In this document: positions 21,365 to 30,260 of the stretch, piece by piece | How positions within the stretch are numbered: position 1 is the first letter of the stretch | How the letters are laid out: the number at the start of each line of letters is the position of its first letter | NCBI GenBank assembly: GCA_029959285.1 | Contig: JASCOE010000005.1 | Location: 62,001 to 126,000, forward strand | Length of the DNA stretch: 64,000 bases | Source of the DNA: Flavobacteriaceae bacterium PS02337 | GTDB taxonomy: Bacteria; Bacteroidota; Bacteroidia; Flavobacteriales; Flavobacteriaceae | Direction: 5' to 3' | Translations under genes and position numbers: made by a program | The notes under the pieces: generated by a model | The model's input: only the letters and a program-made list of their open reading frames with translations | Told to the model about the DNA's origin: nothing | The model's database searches: none

Positions 21365-22621
21365 ATGGAAATTAGTATTATAATAATATGTTTAATACTA
21401 GCTGCCTTTTTTTCTGGAATGGAAATCGCTTTTATTTCCTCCAACAAAATTTACCTCGAAATAGAAAAGAAACAAGATGATTTCTTGTCTCGAATCTTAA
21501 CAAAACTCACCAAAAATCCGTCCAAGTTTATTGCCGCAATGCTAATTGGCAACAATGTAGCTTTGGTTATTTATGGCTTTTTTATGGGTGATCTGATTTT
21601 AAATTGGATGACTCGTTTTGGCTTAGTTTTTTCTGATTGGTGGAATATCCTTATTCAAACTTTACTGGCTGCATTTGTAGTTTTGTTGACATCAGAGTTT
21701 TTTCCGAAAGTTTTTTTTCAGATTTATGCCAATTCCTTAATAAAGATTCTGGCGCTTCCGGCTTATTTCTTTTATCGATTATTCTATTATATATCTACTT
21801 TCTTTATTTGGATTGCAGATTTTGTGCTGAGTAAATTTTTTAGAATAGAGGGAAATCAGATTCAACTATTCAGCAGAATTGAGCTAGGAAATTATATCAC
21901 CGAGCAAATGAGTACTGTTGAAGAAGATGAAGAAGTGGATTCTGAAATTCAGATTTTTCAAAATGCTTTAGAGTTTTCAGGTGTAAAAGCACGCGACATT
22001 ATGACGCCGCGAACAGAAATTGTAGATGTTGATCTTTTTGATAGCGTGGATGATTTGAAAGAATTGTTTATTGAAACTGGATATTCTAAAATTATTATAA
22101 GTCAGAATTCCTTAGACGATATTGTAGGTTATGTGCATTCGTTCGATTTGTTTAAAAAACCGTCGACAATCAAAACCGTTTTAATGACTGTTGAGTTTGT
22201 TCCTGAAACCATTTTGATCAAAGACGTTCTGAATCTGTTGATTAAAAAACGAAAAAATGTTGCGGTAGTTTTAGATGAATACGGAGGCACTTCTGGAATT
22301 ATTACAATTGAAGATATTGTGGAAGAGCTTTTTGGCGAAATCGAAGACGAGCACGATTTAGACGAAGAATTAATTGAAGAAGAAATAGGAGAAGGCGAAT
22401 ATTTGTTTTCAACTAGATTAGATGTCGAGTATTTAAATGAAACGTATAAGTTAATGATTCCAGAAGAAGATTCATATGGAACTTTAGGCGGTTTTATTGT
22501 CAATCACACCAAAGAAATCCCGCAAAAAGGTGATAAAATTGTAATAGATCAGTATCATTTTTTTATAAAAGAAGCTTCGAATAAGAAAATAGAACTCGTC
22601 AAATTAACAATTAAAGAGTGA
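21365..22621 (+). CDS. CNNM/CorC-type hemolysin-family membrane protein
   Basis: A 418-residue protein with an N-terminal DUF21/CNNM transmembrane region (about 1-165, with FSGMEIAFISSNK), a pair of CBS domains (about 200-325, beginning ARDIMTPRTEIVDVD and containing VVLDEYGGTSGIITIEDIVEELFGEIEDEHD) and a C-terminal CorC_HlyC domain (about 340-418). Such proteins are implicated in magnesium or cobalt transport; the gliding protein GldE belongs to the same family, so a GldE-like role cannot be excluded. The acidic stretch DEELIEEEIGEGEY around residue 335 is a family feature. Confidence 0.85.
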   Translation: MEISIIIICLILAAFFSGMEIAFISSNKIYLEIEKKQDDFLSRILTKLTKNPSKFIAAMLIGNNVALVIYGFFMGDLILNWMTRFGLVFSDWWNILIQTLLAAFVVLLTSEFFPKVFFQIYANSLIKILALPAYFFYRLFYYISTFFIWIADFVLSKFFRIEGNQIQLFSRIELGNYITEQMSTVEEDEEVDSEIQIFQNALEFSGVKARDIMTPRTEIVDVDLFDSVDDLKELFIETGYSKIIISQNSLDDIVGYVHSFDLFKKPSTIKTVLMTVEFVPETILIKDVLNLLIKKRKNVAVVLDEYGGTSGIITIEDIVEELFGEIEDEHDLDEELIEEEIGEGEYLFSTRLDVEYLNETYKLMIPEEDSYGTLGGFIVNHTKEIPQKGDKIVIDQYHFFIKEASNKKIELVKLTIKE

Positions 22622-22669
22622 TTTTTTAAATTAATGAAAAAAAATGTGTAAAATAAAACGCTAGTTGTA

Positions 22670-22698
22670 TTGTTATTAACTAGATAATTGTATTTTCG
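22670..22698 (+). promoter_or_regulatory. Probable promoter of the PpiD-like gene
   Basis: TTG at 22670-22672 and TATTTTCG at 22691-22698, 18 bases apart, fit the -33/-7 pattern with one change (TTCG instead of TTTG). The start codon is at 22729, so the leader would be about 25 bases. Confidence 0.5.
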
Positions 22699-22728
22699 CA
22701 AACTGAATATAAAATTAACGATAATAAA

Positions 22729-24828
22729 ATGGCAGTTTTAGCAAAAATTAGACAGCGTTCCGCTTTATTGATAGGAGTTATTGCACTTGCATTATTTGCA
22801 TTTATAATACAAGATCTATTTACAAGAGGAACATTTGGTCAAAGTTCAAAAGATGTAGGAAGCATCGACGGAAAAGATATTTCATTTGAAGACTTTAGAG
22901 TTAAAGTTAGTAATGTTGAAAAAAGTGGACAAGGAATAACTTCCACTGAAGCTGCAAACAGAGTTTGGGATCAAGAAGTTTCAATCGCTTTATTGTCATC
23001 ACAATTTGAAAAATTAGGATTGAGAGTTGGTGAAAAACACTTAATTGAAGTTTTAAAATCTGATCCAAATATTGGTAAAAACCCAATGTTTTTAAATGCA
23101 GCTGGAATTTTTGATGTAGTTAAATTTAAAGATTACTTCAAAGCAAATCCAGAAGCAGCGCAATATATTGCTGAAAAAGAAAAAGATGCAGAATTGAATG
23201 CTAAATTTCAAATCTATAGTACTTTAGTTAAATCAGGACTTTACACAACTGCTAGTGAAGGAAAATTAAAGTATGAAATGGAAGCAAATAAAGTTTCTTT
23301 TGCATTTGCTGCAGCTCCTTATTCTTCTATTAAAGATAGTGAAGTGAAAATTTCTGATTCAGAAATTGTAGATTATATGAAGAAAAACGAGAAAAAATTC
23401 AAAGCAGATGCAACTCGTGAAATTCAATATGTTTTAGTTGAAGACAAACCTTCTAAAGAAGATGAAGCTGAAATTAAAGGTAAATTAACTGCATTATTAT
23501 CTGGAAGCGTTGTTTATAATGCAAAAACAGGTAAAAATGATACATTGCCAGGATTCAGAAATGCTACAAACATTGCTGAATTTGTAAACGCAAACTCTGA
23601 CGTTCCTTACGATTCAACTTATGTTCCTAAAAATGCTTTACCTGCAGTTGATGCAGATAAATTATTCAGCTTACCAGCTGGAGCAATTTACGGACCATAT
23701 GTATTTGGAAAATACTATGCTATTTCTAAATCTCAAGGATTTAAATCTGGAGTTAATGCAAAAGCAAGTCATATTTTAATTGCTTATAAAGGATCTCAAA
23801 CACCATCTCCAAAAGAAGAAAGAACGAAAGAAGAAGCTAAAGCTAAAGCTGAAGAAATCTTGGCTCAAGTTCAAGCTAATCCAGATAGTTTTATGATGTT
23901 GGCTTTCACAAGCTCTGATGATTCATCTGCACAACAAGGTGGAGATTTAGGATATTTTGGTCAAAACCAAATGGTGAAACCTTTCAATGATTTTGTATTC
24001 AACAACGGAATTGGTAAAGTTGGTTTAGTTGAAACTCCTTTCGGATTTCATGTAATTAAAATTACAGACAAACAAGACGGAATTCGTTTAGCAACAATTG
24101 CTCAAAAAATCGAGCCTTCTGAAGCTACTTCTGATAAAGTATTTACATTAGCAACTAAATTCGAAATGGATGCTGCAAACAAAGATTTTAATGCTGCTGC
24201 AAAAGAATTAGGTTTGAAAGTTGCTCCTGCGATCAATGCTAAAGCTATGGACGAAGCGTTTGGACCATTAGGAAACCAACGTAACATCGTAAGATGGGCA
24301 TTTGATAAAGAAACAAGCACTGGAGACGTTAAACGTTTTGAAATTGCAAATATCGGACACGTTATCGCACAATATAAAGGTGAGAACAAATCAGGTTTAG
24401 TTTCTGTTTCTATGGCAAGACCTTATGTTGAGCCAATCTTGAAAAACAAGAAAAAAGCTGAAATCTTAAAAGCAAAAATGACAGGTTCTAATCTTGATGC
24501 TATCGCTAAAGCTGCTGGAGTTGCTGTTCAACAAGCTGCAGATGTAACTTTAGACAATCCAGTTTTACCAGGTGGAGTTGGACAAGAGCCAAGAGTTGTT
24601 GGAAATGCATTTGCTTTAACAGCAAATAAAGTTTCTGCTCCAATTGAAGGAAATACTGGTGTATATGTTGTAAAAAACATCAAAACAGTTAAAGCTCCTG
24701 CAATTGCTAATCACGCTGCTTATGTTGAGAAAGTAAAAGCTCAAAGCGCAAATGATGCAACTAGAGTATTGCCAGCGTTGAAAAACAATGCTAAAATTGA
24801 AGATAACAGATTGCAATTCAACTACTAA
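22729..24828 (+). CDS. PpiD/SurA-type periplasmic peptidyl-prolyl isomerase
   Basis: Membrane-anchored periplasmic foldase of 699 residues. A single N-terminal transmembrane segment (about 13-31, LLIGVIALALFAFIIQDLF) is followed by a SurA_N-like chaperone region (about 35-240), a parvulin rotamase domain (about 340-450, KASHILIAYKG ... GGDLGYFGQNQMVKPFNDFVF ... TPFGFHVIKI) and a long C-terminal chaperone part. This architecture is that of PpiD, with one clear parvulin domain. It should help outer-membrane proteins fold after export. A strong terminator follows, making it a single-gene unit. Confidence 0.9.
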   Translation: MAVLAKIRQRSALLIGVIALALFAFIIQDLFTRGTFGQSSKDVGSIDGKDISFEDFRVKVSNVEKSGQGITSTEAANRVWDQEVSIALLSSQFEKLGLRVGEKHLIEVLKSDPNIGKNPMFLNAAGIFDVVKFKDYFKANPEAAQYIAEKEKDAELNAKFQIYSTLVKSGLYTTASEGKLKYEMEANKVSFAFAAAPYSSIKDSEVKISDSEIVDYMKKNEKKFKADATREIQYVLVEDKPSKEDEAEIKGKLTALLSGSVVYNAKTGKNDTLPGFRNATNIAEFVNANSDVPYDSTYVPKNALPAVDADKLFSLPAGAIYGPYVFGKYYAISKSQGFKSGVNAKASHILIAYKGSQTPSPKEERTKEEAKAKAEEILAQVQANPDSFMMLAFTSSDDSSAQQGGDLGYFGQNQMVKPFNDFVFNNGIGKVGLVETPFGFHVIKITDKQDGIRLATIAQKIEPSEATSDKVFTLATKFEMDAANKDFNAAAKELGLKVAPAINAKAMDEAFGPLGNQRNIVRWAFDKETSTGDVKRFEIANIGHVIAQYKGENKSGLVSVSMARPYVEPILKNKKKAEILKAKMTGSNLDAIAKAAGVAVQQAADVTLDNPVLPGGVGQEPRVVGNAFALTANKVSAPIEGNTGVYVVKNIKTVKAPAIANHAAYVEKVKAQSANDATRVLPALKNNAKIEDNRLQFNY

Positions 24829-24849
24829 GAATTAGTAATTCATCTTATA

Positions 24850-24891
24850 AAACCCGAAACTTTCAACGAAAGTTTCGGGTTTCTTTTTTTT
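24850..24891 (+). terminator. Terminator of the PpiD-like gene
   Basis: A perfect 15-bp stem, AAACCCGAAACTTTC with GAAAGTTTCGGGTTT, with a 3-base loop AAC and a T-rich tail. Between it and the next gene at 25099 I see no further gene or strong signal. Confidence 0.92.
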
Positions 24892-25098
24892 ATTACAATT
24901 CAGTAATTTCATTTTGTAATATTTTTTAGGTAAGTTTTTGATATTCTGTAGATAAAGTAGAGATTTAATCTGAAAAATTTGTGATATTCAAATTATTACA
25001 GTTAATTTGTTCGTTTTTCTCGTTTAACGGGATTTTTCCGTGTAAAAAATCCGACGAAATGCATCAATAACGAATTGCTTTAATAATCAGATATTTGA

Positions 25099-25542
25099 AT
25101 GTTTACTACTTTTAAAATTTTTAGAAAAAAGCCAAGAGTTTATACCAAAATAGAAAGTCATATTTTTGGTATTATTACAGAGCTTTTAAAAGTGAGCAGC
25201 ACCGACATCAATGTTGATGAATTGGGTGGGAAATATTATTTGAGTAACGAAGAACAGCATTTTAAAGTTACAATTTTAAGTAACGATTATGTGATTAGAT
25301 TAACGAATACACATGATTCTGTCGCAGAAAAATACGACAAGGTTTTTGTTGAAGATGTTTTAAAAGCGGTAAAAGAAGAAAAACATCGCAGAATGGAATT
25401 GGTTTACGATTCTATTACAAACAGCATTGAAAAAATGGCTGAACGTTTGCACAACAGACTCATAGAGTCGAATGAGCAAGATCAGACAGTCCGTCGTTTA
25501 GATGTGAAGCCAGTGAAAAAAAAGAGAGTAAATAATTTTTAA
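25099..25542 (+). CDS. Uncharacterised cytoplasmic protein
   Basis: A 147-residue protein with no signal peptide or membrane segment. Residues 10-95 look like a small alpha/beta domain (SHIFGIITELLKVSSTDINVDELGGKYYLSNEEQHFKVTILSNDYVIRLTN); residues 100-135 are a charged helix likely to form a coiled coil; the tail is very basic (KPVKKKRVNNF). I do not recognise the family. The TAnnTTTG-like GATATTTG directly before the ATG could be a near-leaderless promoter. It is convergent with the GHMP kinase gene, 6 bases apart. Confidence 0.7.
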   Translation: MFTTFKIFRKKPRVYTKIESHIFGIITELLKVSSTDINVDELGGKYYLSNEEQHFKVTILSNDYVIRLTNTHDSVAEKYDKVFVEDVLKAVKEEKHRRMELVYDSITNSIEKMAERLHNRLIESNEQDQTVRRLDVKPVKKKRVNNF

Positions 25543-25548
25543 TTCTCT

Positions 25549-26460
25549 TTATTCTAAAATCATTTCGCTGTAAGTTAAAATCGTTTCGTAACCTTTTTTA
25601 GCGAAATATTCTTGGGGATTTTCATTAGAAACTACCATAACAAAATCGCCTCCCCACGCACCAAGACTTTTTAGAACTCCATTAAAATCTGGAAAAACGG
25701 CCTCCTTAATAGTTTGCATTTCTAAGATGTTACTTAAATGAATTTCATGTTTTTGAACAGCAGAAGCAAACTCTTTTAATGTTTTTGCATTCAGAATGGC
25801 ATGTGTAATTTTATCATTTTCGGCAACGCTTTGCGCTAAATAATTATTCTTGTGGTTGTTATAAGCGTATATTGCTGATTTGCTATTTTGTTTTTTATTT
25901 AAATAAACAAAATAAATATGATCTTTAAAATCAGGATTAAATTCAACTTGTTCTACAAAATTATCTTTTACACGATACAAAACAGGCGTATTGTTTTGTG
26001 CGCAAGCAATATCGTAACCGCTTCCTCCAAAACTATTATTTAATAAGGTAAAAGCATTTACATCTGTCCATTGCGCAATATTATTGATCAATGTTGAAGA
26101 AGTTCCCAATCCCCAATTTCTTGGAAAAGTCAAATGCGTGCTTACTTTATAACCATTCGAATTGTCAATGAATTTGGGATTTAAAATATAAGCCTCGTGT
26201 AAAATATTTATTAGTGTCGATTTTACTGTATCAATTAATGAATCTGAACCTTTGATAATTTCATCAAATGAAAAAGTTTCTTCGAACCACAAGCGATCGT
26301 CAGAATCATAACTTTTCCATTCAATTTCTCTGTTTTCAAGATTTTCAATTACTAAATCCTGACCAAATTTTGTTGGTAATGCGAAAGCTTCTGCGCCGTC
26401 TAATACTAGGTATTCTCCTGCAATAAAAAGTTTTCCGTTACTATAAAAGGTATTTTTCAT
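25549..26460 (-). CDS. GYDIA family GHMP kinase
   Basis: A 303-residue small-molecule kinase of the GHMP superfamily. The GxGSS-type phosphate loop appears as NWGLGTSSTLINNIAQW (about 112-128) and the name motif GYDIA is in FGGSGYDIACAQ (about 144-155). The N-terminus KLFIAGEYLVLDGAEAFALPT is typical of mevalonate and phosphomevalonate kinases. The neighbour upstream is HMG-CoA reductase, so a mevalonate-pathway kinase role is likely, though which step is not clear. Confidence 0.85.
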   Translation of the reverse strand: MKNTFYSNGKLFIAGEYLVLDGAEAFALPTKFGQDLVIENLENREIEWKSYDSDDRLWFEETFSFDEIIKGSDSLIDTVKSTLINILHEAYILNPKFIDNSNGYKVSTHLTFPRNWGLGTSSTLINNIAQWTDVNAFTLLNNSFGGSGYDIACAQNNTPVLYRVKDNFVEQVEFNPDFKDHIYFVYLNKKQNSKSAIYAYNNHKNNYLAQSVAENDKITHAILNAKTLKEFASAVQKHEIHLSNILEMQTIKEAVFPDFNGVLKSLGAWGGDFVMVVSNENPQEYFAKKGYETILTYSEMILE

Positions 26461-26471
26461 GCTTTATTTAT

Positions 26472-26552
26472 TAGCCCCGATAGTAGTGGAAATCCTTTTG
26501 CTTTTTTTCTTTAGAAAAGCAAAAGATTGCAACGGATAGCGGGATTAGCTCC
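26472..26552. repeat. Flavobacterial palindromic intergenic repeat
   Basis: An imperfect dyad: TAGCCCCGATAGTAGTGGAA on the left and AACGGATAGCGGGATTAGCT on the right, with a central hairpin CTTTTGCTTTT / AAAAGCAAAAG. I recall closely similar sequences (GGATTTCCACTACNATCGGGGCTA with GGAGCTAATCC) dispersed through many Flavobacterium genomes as REP-like elements. It fills the 95-base gap between the HMG-CoA reductase gene and the GHMP kinase gene, where it could affect message stability or termination. Confidence 0.65.
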
Positions 26553-26555
26553 AAA

Positions 26556-27869
26556 TTATTTTCTTAAATTCTCAATAAATTCTACCACAGCACTATGAGA
26601 AACGGCTGTTTTTTTGAAGTGCATTTTAATTAAATGACGCTCTTCTTCGGTAGCTTCAAATTGATTGATGATATTATTAAGGTGCATTTTCATGTGTCCT
26701 TCCTGAATTCCGGTTGTAGTTAGAGAACGTAAAGCAGCAAAATTTTGTGCTAAACCGGCAACAGCAACAATTTCCATTAATTCTTGAGCCGAAGGTTTTT
26801 CTAAAATTTCTAAACATAATTTTACCAACGGATGCAAAGAAGTTAATCCGCCAACGGTTCCTAATGCAAGTGGAATTTCAAGCCAGAAAGTGAAAATTCC
26901 GTCTTCGATTTTAGCGTGAGATAAACTGGCATATTGTCCATTTTTGGCCGCATACGCGTGAACTCCGGCTTCTACAGCTCTGAAATCGTTTCCTGTTGCC
27001 AGAATTACGGCATCTACACCGTTCATAATTCCTTTGTTGTGCGTAACGGCTCTAAAAGGTTCAACTTCTGCAATTTGCACTGCTTGTAAAAATCGCTCGG
27101 CAAATGCTGTTGGATTTGGAATATGTTTTTCAGCTAATTCTTCAATTGGACAAGAAACTTCTGCTCTCACCAAACAATTTGGAACGTAATTCGATAAAAT
27201 ACTCATTACTACTTCCAAAGTTTCTCCGTTTAGGCACAAATCAGAATTTTGAGCTTCTTCTTTTAAAGTTGAAGCAAACTGCTCTAAACAAGAATTGATG
27301 AAATTTGCGCCCATGCTATCTTTTGTTTCAAAAGTGGCATGAAGCTGATAATAGTTTTCCAATAAACTTCTTTTATCTTTTAGTTTTATGTCTAAAATAC
27401 CGCCGCCACGCTGCTGCATGTTTTTGGTAATATTTTGAGTTTCAGAAAAGAATTTAGGTTTAATTTGATCGAAAAAAGTTTTTAGTTTTTCTGCATCACC
27501 ATTATAAGTAAAATGAACCTGACCAATTTTTTCGGTATTAATAATTGTTGTTTTAAAACCGCCTCTTGTTGCCCAATATTTAGCTGCTTTTGAAGCTGCT
27601 GCAACCACTGAACTCTCTTCAATTGCCATTGGAATGGTTTTGTATTTTCCGTTGATTAAAAAGTTCGGAGCGACTCCAAGTGGGATATAGAGGTTTGTAA
27701 TGGTGTTTTCGATAAATTCGTCGTGAAGTTGCTGAAGCTTTTCATCTGAATTCCAGTAATTTCTTATAATATTTTGCGCCTCTTCAGGGTTTGAAAAATA
27801 TTCATTTGCGATCCAGTTGATTTTTTCTTTTTTGGATAATTTAGAAAATCCGGCAACAGCGTTGTTCAT
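26556..27869 (-). CDS. mvaA: Hydroxymethylglutaryl-CoA reductase, class II (degradative type)
   Basis: Reduces HMG-CoA to mevalonate for isoprenoid synthesis (class II enzymes can also run in reverse). The 437-residue protein shows the catalytic glutamate region (AIEESSVVAAASKAAKYWATRGGF, about 83-106), the nucleotide-binding and catalytic stretch NKGIMNGVDAVILATGNDFRAVEAG (about 271-295) and a C-terminal flap with a candidate catalytic histidine (GIQEGHMKMHL, about 391-401). No membrane segment, as expected for class II. It is followed by the GHMP kinase, which supports a biosynthetic mevalonate role in this organism. Confidence 0.93.
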   Translation of the reverse strand: MNNAVAGFSKLSKKEKINWIANEYFSNPEEAQNIIRNYWNSDEKLQQLHDEFIENTITNLYIPLGVAPNFLINGKYKTIPMAIEESSVVAAASKAAKYWATRGGFKTTIINTEKIGQVHFTYNGDAEKLKTFFDQIKPKFFSETQNITKNMQQRGGGILDIKLKDKRSLLENYYQLHATFETKDSMGANFINSCLEQFASTLKEEAQNSDLCLNGETLEVVMSILSNYVPNCLVRAEVSCPIEELAEKHIPNPTAFAERFLQAVQIAEVEPFRAVTHNKGIMNGVDAVILATGNDFRAVEAGVHAYAAKNGQYASLSHAKIEDGIFTFWLEIPLALGTVGGLTSLHPLVKLCLEILEKPSAQELMEIVAVAGLAQNFAALRSLTTTGIQEGHMKMHLNNIINQFEATEEERHLIKMHFKKTAVSHSAVVEFIENLRK

Positions 27870-27898
27870 TCTCAGTATTTTAAATAATAATGTTGCCG

Positions 27899-27906
27899 CA
27901 AATATA
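27899..27906 (-). promoter_or_regulatory. -7 element of the HMG-CoA reductase gene
   Basis: An exact TAnnTTTG (TATATTTG) on the minus strand 29 bases upstream of the start codon at 27869. No clear TTG is seen at the expected -33 distance. Confidence 0.45.
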
Positions 27907-28051
27907 CCATTTTAAGAGATTTGTTTAAAATCTATTTTAAAAAGAGTAAGTACGCAATCGTTATTTTTTTTAACATTTAACACTTAAAATGTGTATTATG
28001 TTTATTTTTTTCACTAAAATTGGGCTCTTTTTTATATTTAAATTAATTGTA

Positions 28052-30223
28052 ATGAATACAAGTAAAATTACTGTAATACTTCTATTTCTAGTTGCAACCG
28101 TTTTTGGTCAACAAAAAATCACTATCGAAAATATTTACGGCGGCGCTTTCCGAGCAAAAGGAATGGATGAACTGCAATCTCTAAAAAATACAGATCAATA
28201 TACGGTATTGAATGTTGATAGAGCGAGCAGAAGTATGCAGATTGATTTATATGATTTTGCAACTTTAAAAAAAGTATCAAATTTAATTGACACAAAAAAT
28301 CATAAGGAGTTAGCAGAAGGTATTGATAGTTATACTTTTGATGCTTCAGAAAAGAAGATTTTAATCGCTTGTAACACCAGTCAAATTTTCCGTCACTCTT
28401 TTACAGCAGATTATTATTTATATGATATCGCTTCAAAATCTTTAACGAAGCTTTTTGATTTTCAGGTTCAAGAGCCAACTTTTTCTCCAGACGGATCTAA
28501 AATTGCTTACGCAAAAGAAAATAACTTATATGTATATGATGTAGCTTCAAAAAAATCAACTCCAATTACAACAGACGGAAAAAAGAATGCTGTAATTAAT
28601 GGTATTACTGACTGGGTTTACGAAGAAGAATTTGCTTTTGTTAGAGCATTTGACTGGAGTAAAGACAGTAAAAAAGTAGCTTATATTCGTTTTGACGAAA
28701 GCCAGGTTCCTGAATTTTCAATGTCAATGTTTCACAAAGATTTGTATCCAACAATTGAAACTTTTAAATATCCAAAAGCAGGAGAAAAAAATTCAGAAGT
28801 TTCATTACATATATATGATGTAGCGGCTGGAGCAACTAAAAAAGTTGATTTAGGAAAATATAACGATTTTTACATTGCAAGATTACAATGGACTAACGAT
28901 GCAAATGTACTTTCTGCACAAGTTTTAAATCGTCACCAAGATAATTTAGATTTATTGTTTGTTGATGGAAATACAGCAACTGCAAAAGTAGTTTTGAATG
29001 AAAAAGATAAAGCTTACGTAGATGTAACAGATAATTTAACTTTCTTAAAAGACAACAGTTTTATTTGGACAAGCGAAAAAGATGGTTTCAATCATATTTA
29101 TTTATATGACAAAACGGGAAAACTTAAAAATCAGGTTACAAAAGGAAACTGGGAAGTAACTTCTTACTACGGTTTTGACGAAAAAACAAAAACTATTTTC
29201 TACCAATCTACAGAAAATGGTTCAATCAATAGAGATCTTTACAGAATCTCATTAGACGGAAAAAATAAAGTACGTTTATCGAATAAAGTAGGAACAAGCG
29301 CGGCGACTTTTAGCCCGAATTTCCAATATTTTATTACTACTTTTTCAAGTAATTTAGTGCCTACGACTTATACTTTAAATGAGGCTAAAACTGGAAAAGA
29401 AATTCAAGTTATCGAAAATAATCAAGCTCTTGCTGATAAATTAAAAGCGTATAACTTACCTTCAAAAGAATTTATTGTTTTAAAAACAGCTAAAGGAAAC
29501 GAATTAAACGCATGGATTTTAAAACCAAAAGATTTTGATCCTTCAAAAAAATATCCAGTTTTCATGTACCAATATTCTGGTCCAGGATCTCAACAAGTAA
29601 ACAACGACTGGAATAATTCTGATGATTATTGGTTTTTATCGCTTACGCAACAAGGTTATATCGTAGCTTGTGTTGATGGAAGAGGAACTGGTTTTAAAGG
29701 GGCAGATTTCAAAAAAGTTACTCAGAAAGAATTAGGAAAATATGAGGTAGAAGATCAAATCGATGCGGCAAAAGTAATCGGTTCTTATTCTTATGTTGAT
29801 CCTGCAAGAATTGGAATTTTCGGATGGAGTTATGGAGGATTTATGGCTTCAAATTGTATTTTTCAAGGAAATGATGTTTTCAAAATGGCAATCGCTGTGG
29901 CTCCGGTAACAAACTGGAGATTTTATGACAGTGTTTATACAGAAAGATACATGCAGACTCCGCAAGAAAATGCAAGCGGATACGATCAAAACTCTCCAAT
30001 TAATCACGTTTCTAAATTAAAAGGTAAATTTTTATTAATTCACGGTTCTGGAGATGATAACGTTCATGTTCAGAATTCAATGCAAATGATGGAAGCTTTA
30101 ATTCAGGCAAACAAACAATTTGATTCTCAAATCTATCCTGATAAAAATCACGGTATTTATGGCGGAGCTACTAGAATTCAGCTATACAATAAAATGACTA
30201 ATTTTATCAAAGAAAATTTATAA
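28052..30223 (+). CDS. Dipeptidyl peptidase IV-type serine peptidase (S9 family)
   Basis: Exported peptidase that should remove Xaa-Pro or similar dipeptides from peptide N-termini. The start at 28052 is chosen because the sequence MNTSKITVILLFLVATVFGQQ is a good signal peptide; an in-frame ATG at 27989 would add 21 residues without one. In the 723-residue form the beta-propeller occupies about 40-475 and the hydrolase about 485-723. The triad is S593 (GWSYGG), D668 (GSGDDNV) and H700 (DKNHG). The double-glutamate motif that holds the substrate amino terminus is present (DWVYEEEFAFVRAFDWS). The two POT peptide transporters downstream fit its role in peptide feeding. Confidence 0.93.
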   Translation: MNTSKITVILLFLVATVFGQQKITIENIYGGAFRAKGMDELQSLKNTDQYTVLNVDRASRSMQIDLYDFATLKKVSNLIDTKNHKELAEGIDSYTFDASEKKILIACNTSQIFRHSFTADYYLYDIASKSLTKLFDFQVQEPTFSPDGSKIAYAKENNLYVYDVASKKSTPITTDGKKNAVINGITDWVYEEEFAFVRAFDWSKDSKKVAYIRFDESQVPEFSMSMFHKDLYPTIETFKYPKAGEKNSEVSLHIYDVAAGATKKVDLGKYNDFYIARLQWTNDANVLSAQVLNRHQDNLDLLFVDGNTATAKVVLNEKDKAYVDVTDNLTFLKDNSFIWTSEKDGFNHIYLYDKTGKLKNQVTKGNWEVTSYYGFDEKTKTIFYQSTENGSINRDLYRISLDGKNKVRLSNKVGTSAATFSPNFQYFITTFSSNLVPTTYTLNEAKTGKEIQVIENNQALADKLKAYNLPSKEFIVLKTAKGNELNAWILKPKDFDPSKKYPVFMYQYSGPGSQQVNNDWNNSDDYWFLSLTQQGYIVACVDGRGTGFKGADFKKVTQKELGKYEVEDQIDAAKVIGSYSYVDPARIGIFGWSYGGFMASNCIFQGNDVFKMAIAVAPVTNWRFYDSVYTERYMQTPQENASGYDQNSPINHVSKLKGKFLLIHGSGDDNVHVQNSMQMMEALIQANKQFDSQIYPDKNHGIYGGATRIQLYNKMTNFIKENL

Positions 30224-30260
30224 TCTAAATCTTTTAAACTTAATTAAATAAGCTAATAAT

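Noticed and set aside
21637-22503. Open frames overlapping the CNNM gene on both strands
   Set aside because: The CNNM/CBS/CorC frame is complete; the others have no start context or family pattern.
27989-28051. In-frame upstream ATG adding 21 residues to the dipeptidyl peptidase
   Set aside because: The later ATG at 28052 starts a clear signal peptide, while the extension is a run of hydrophobic residues read from an AT-rich leader.
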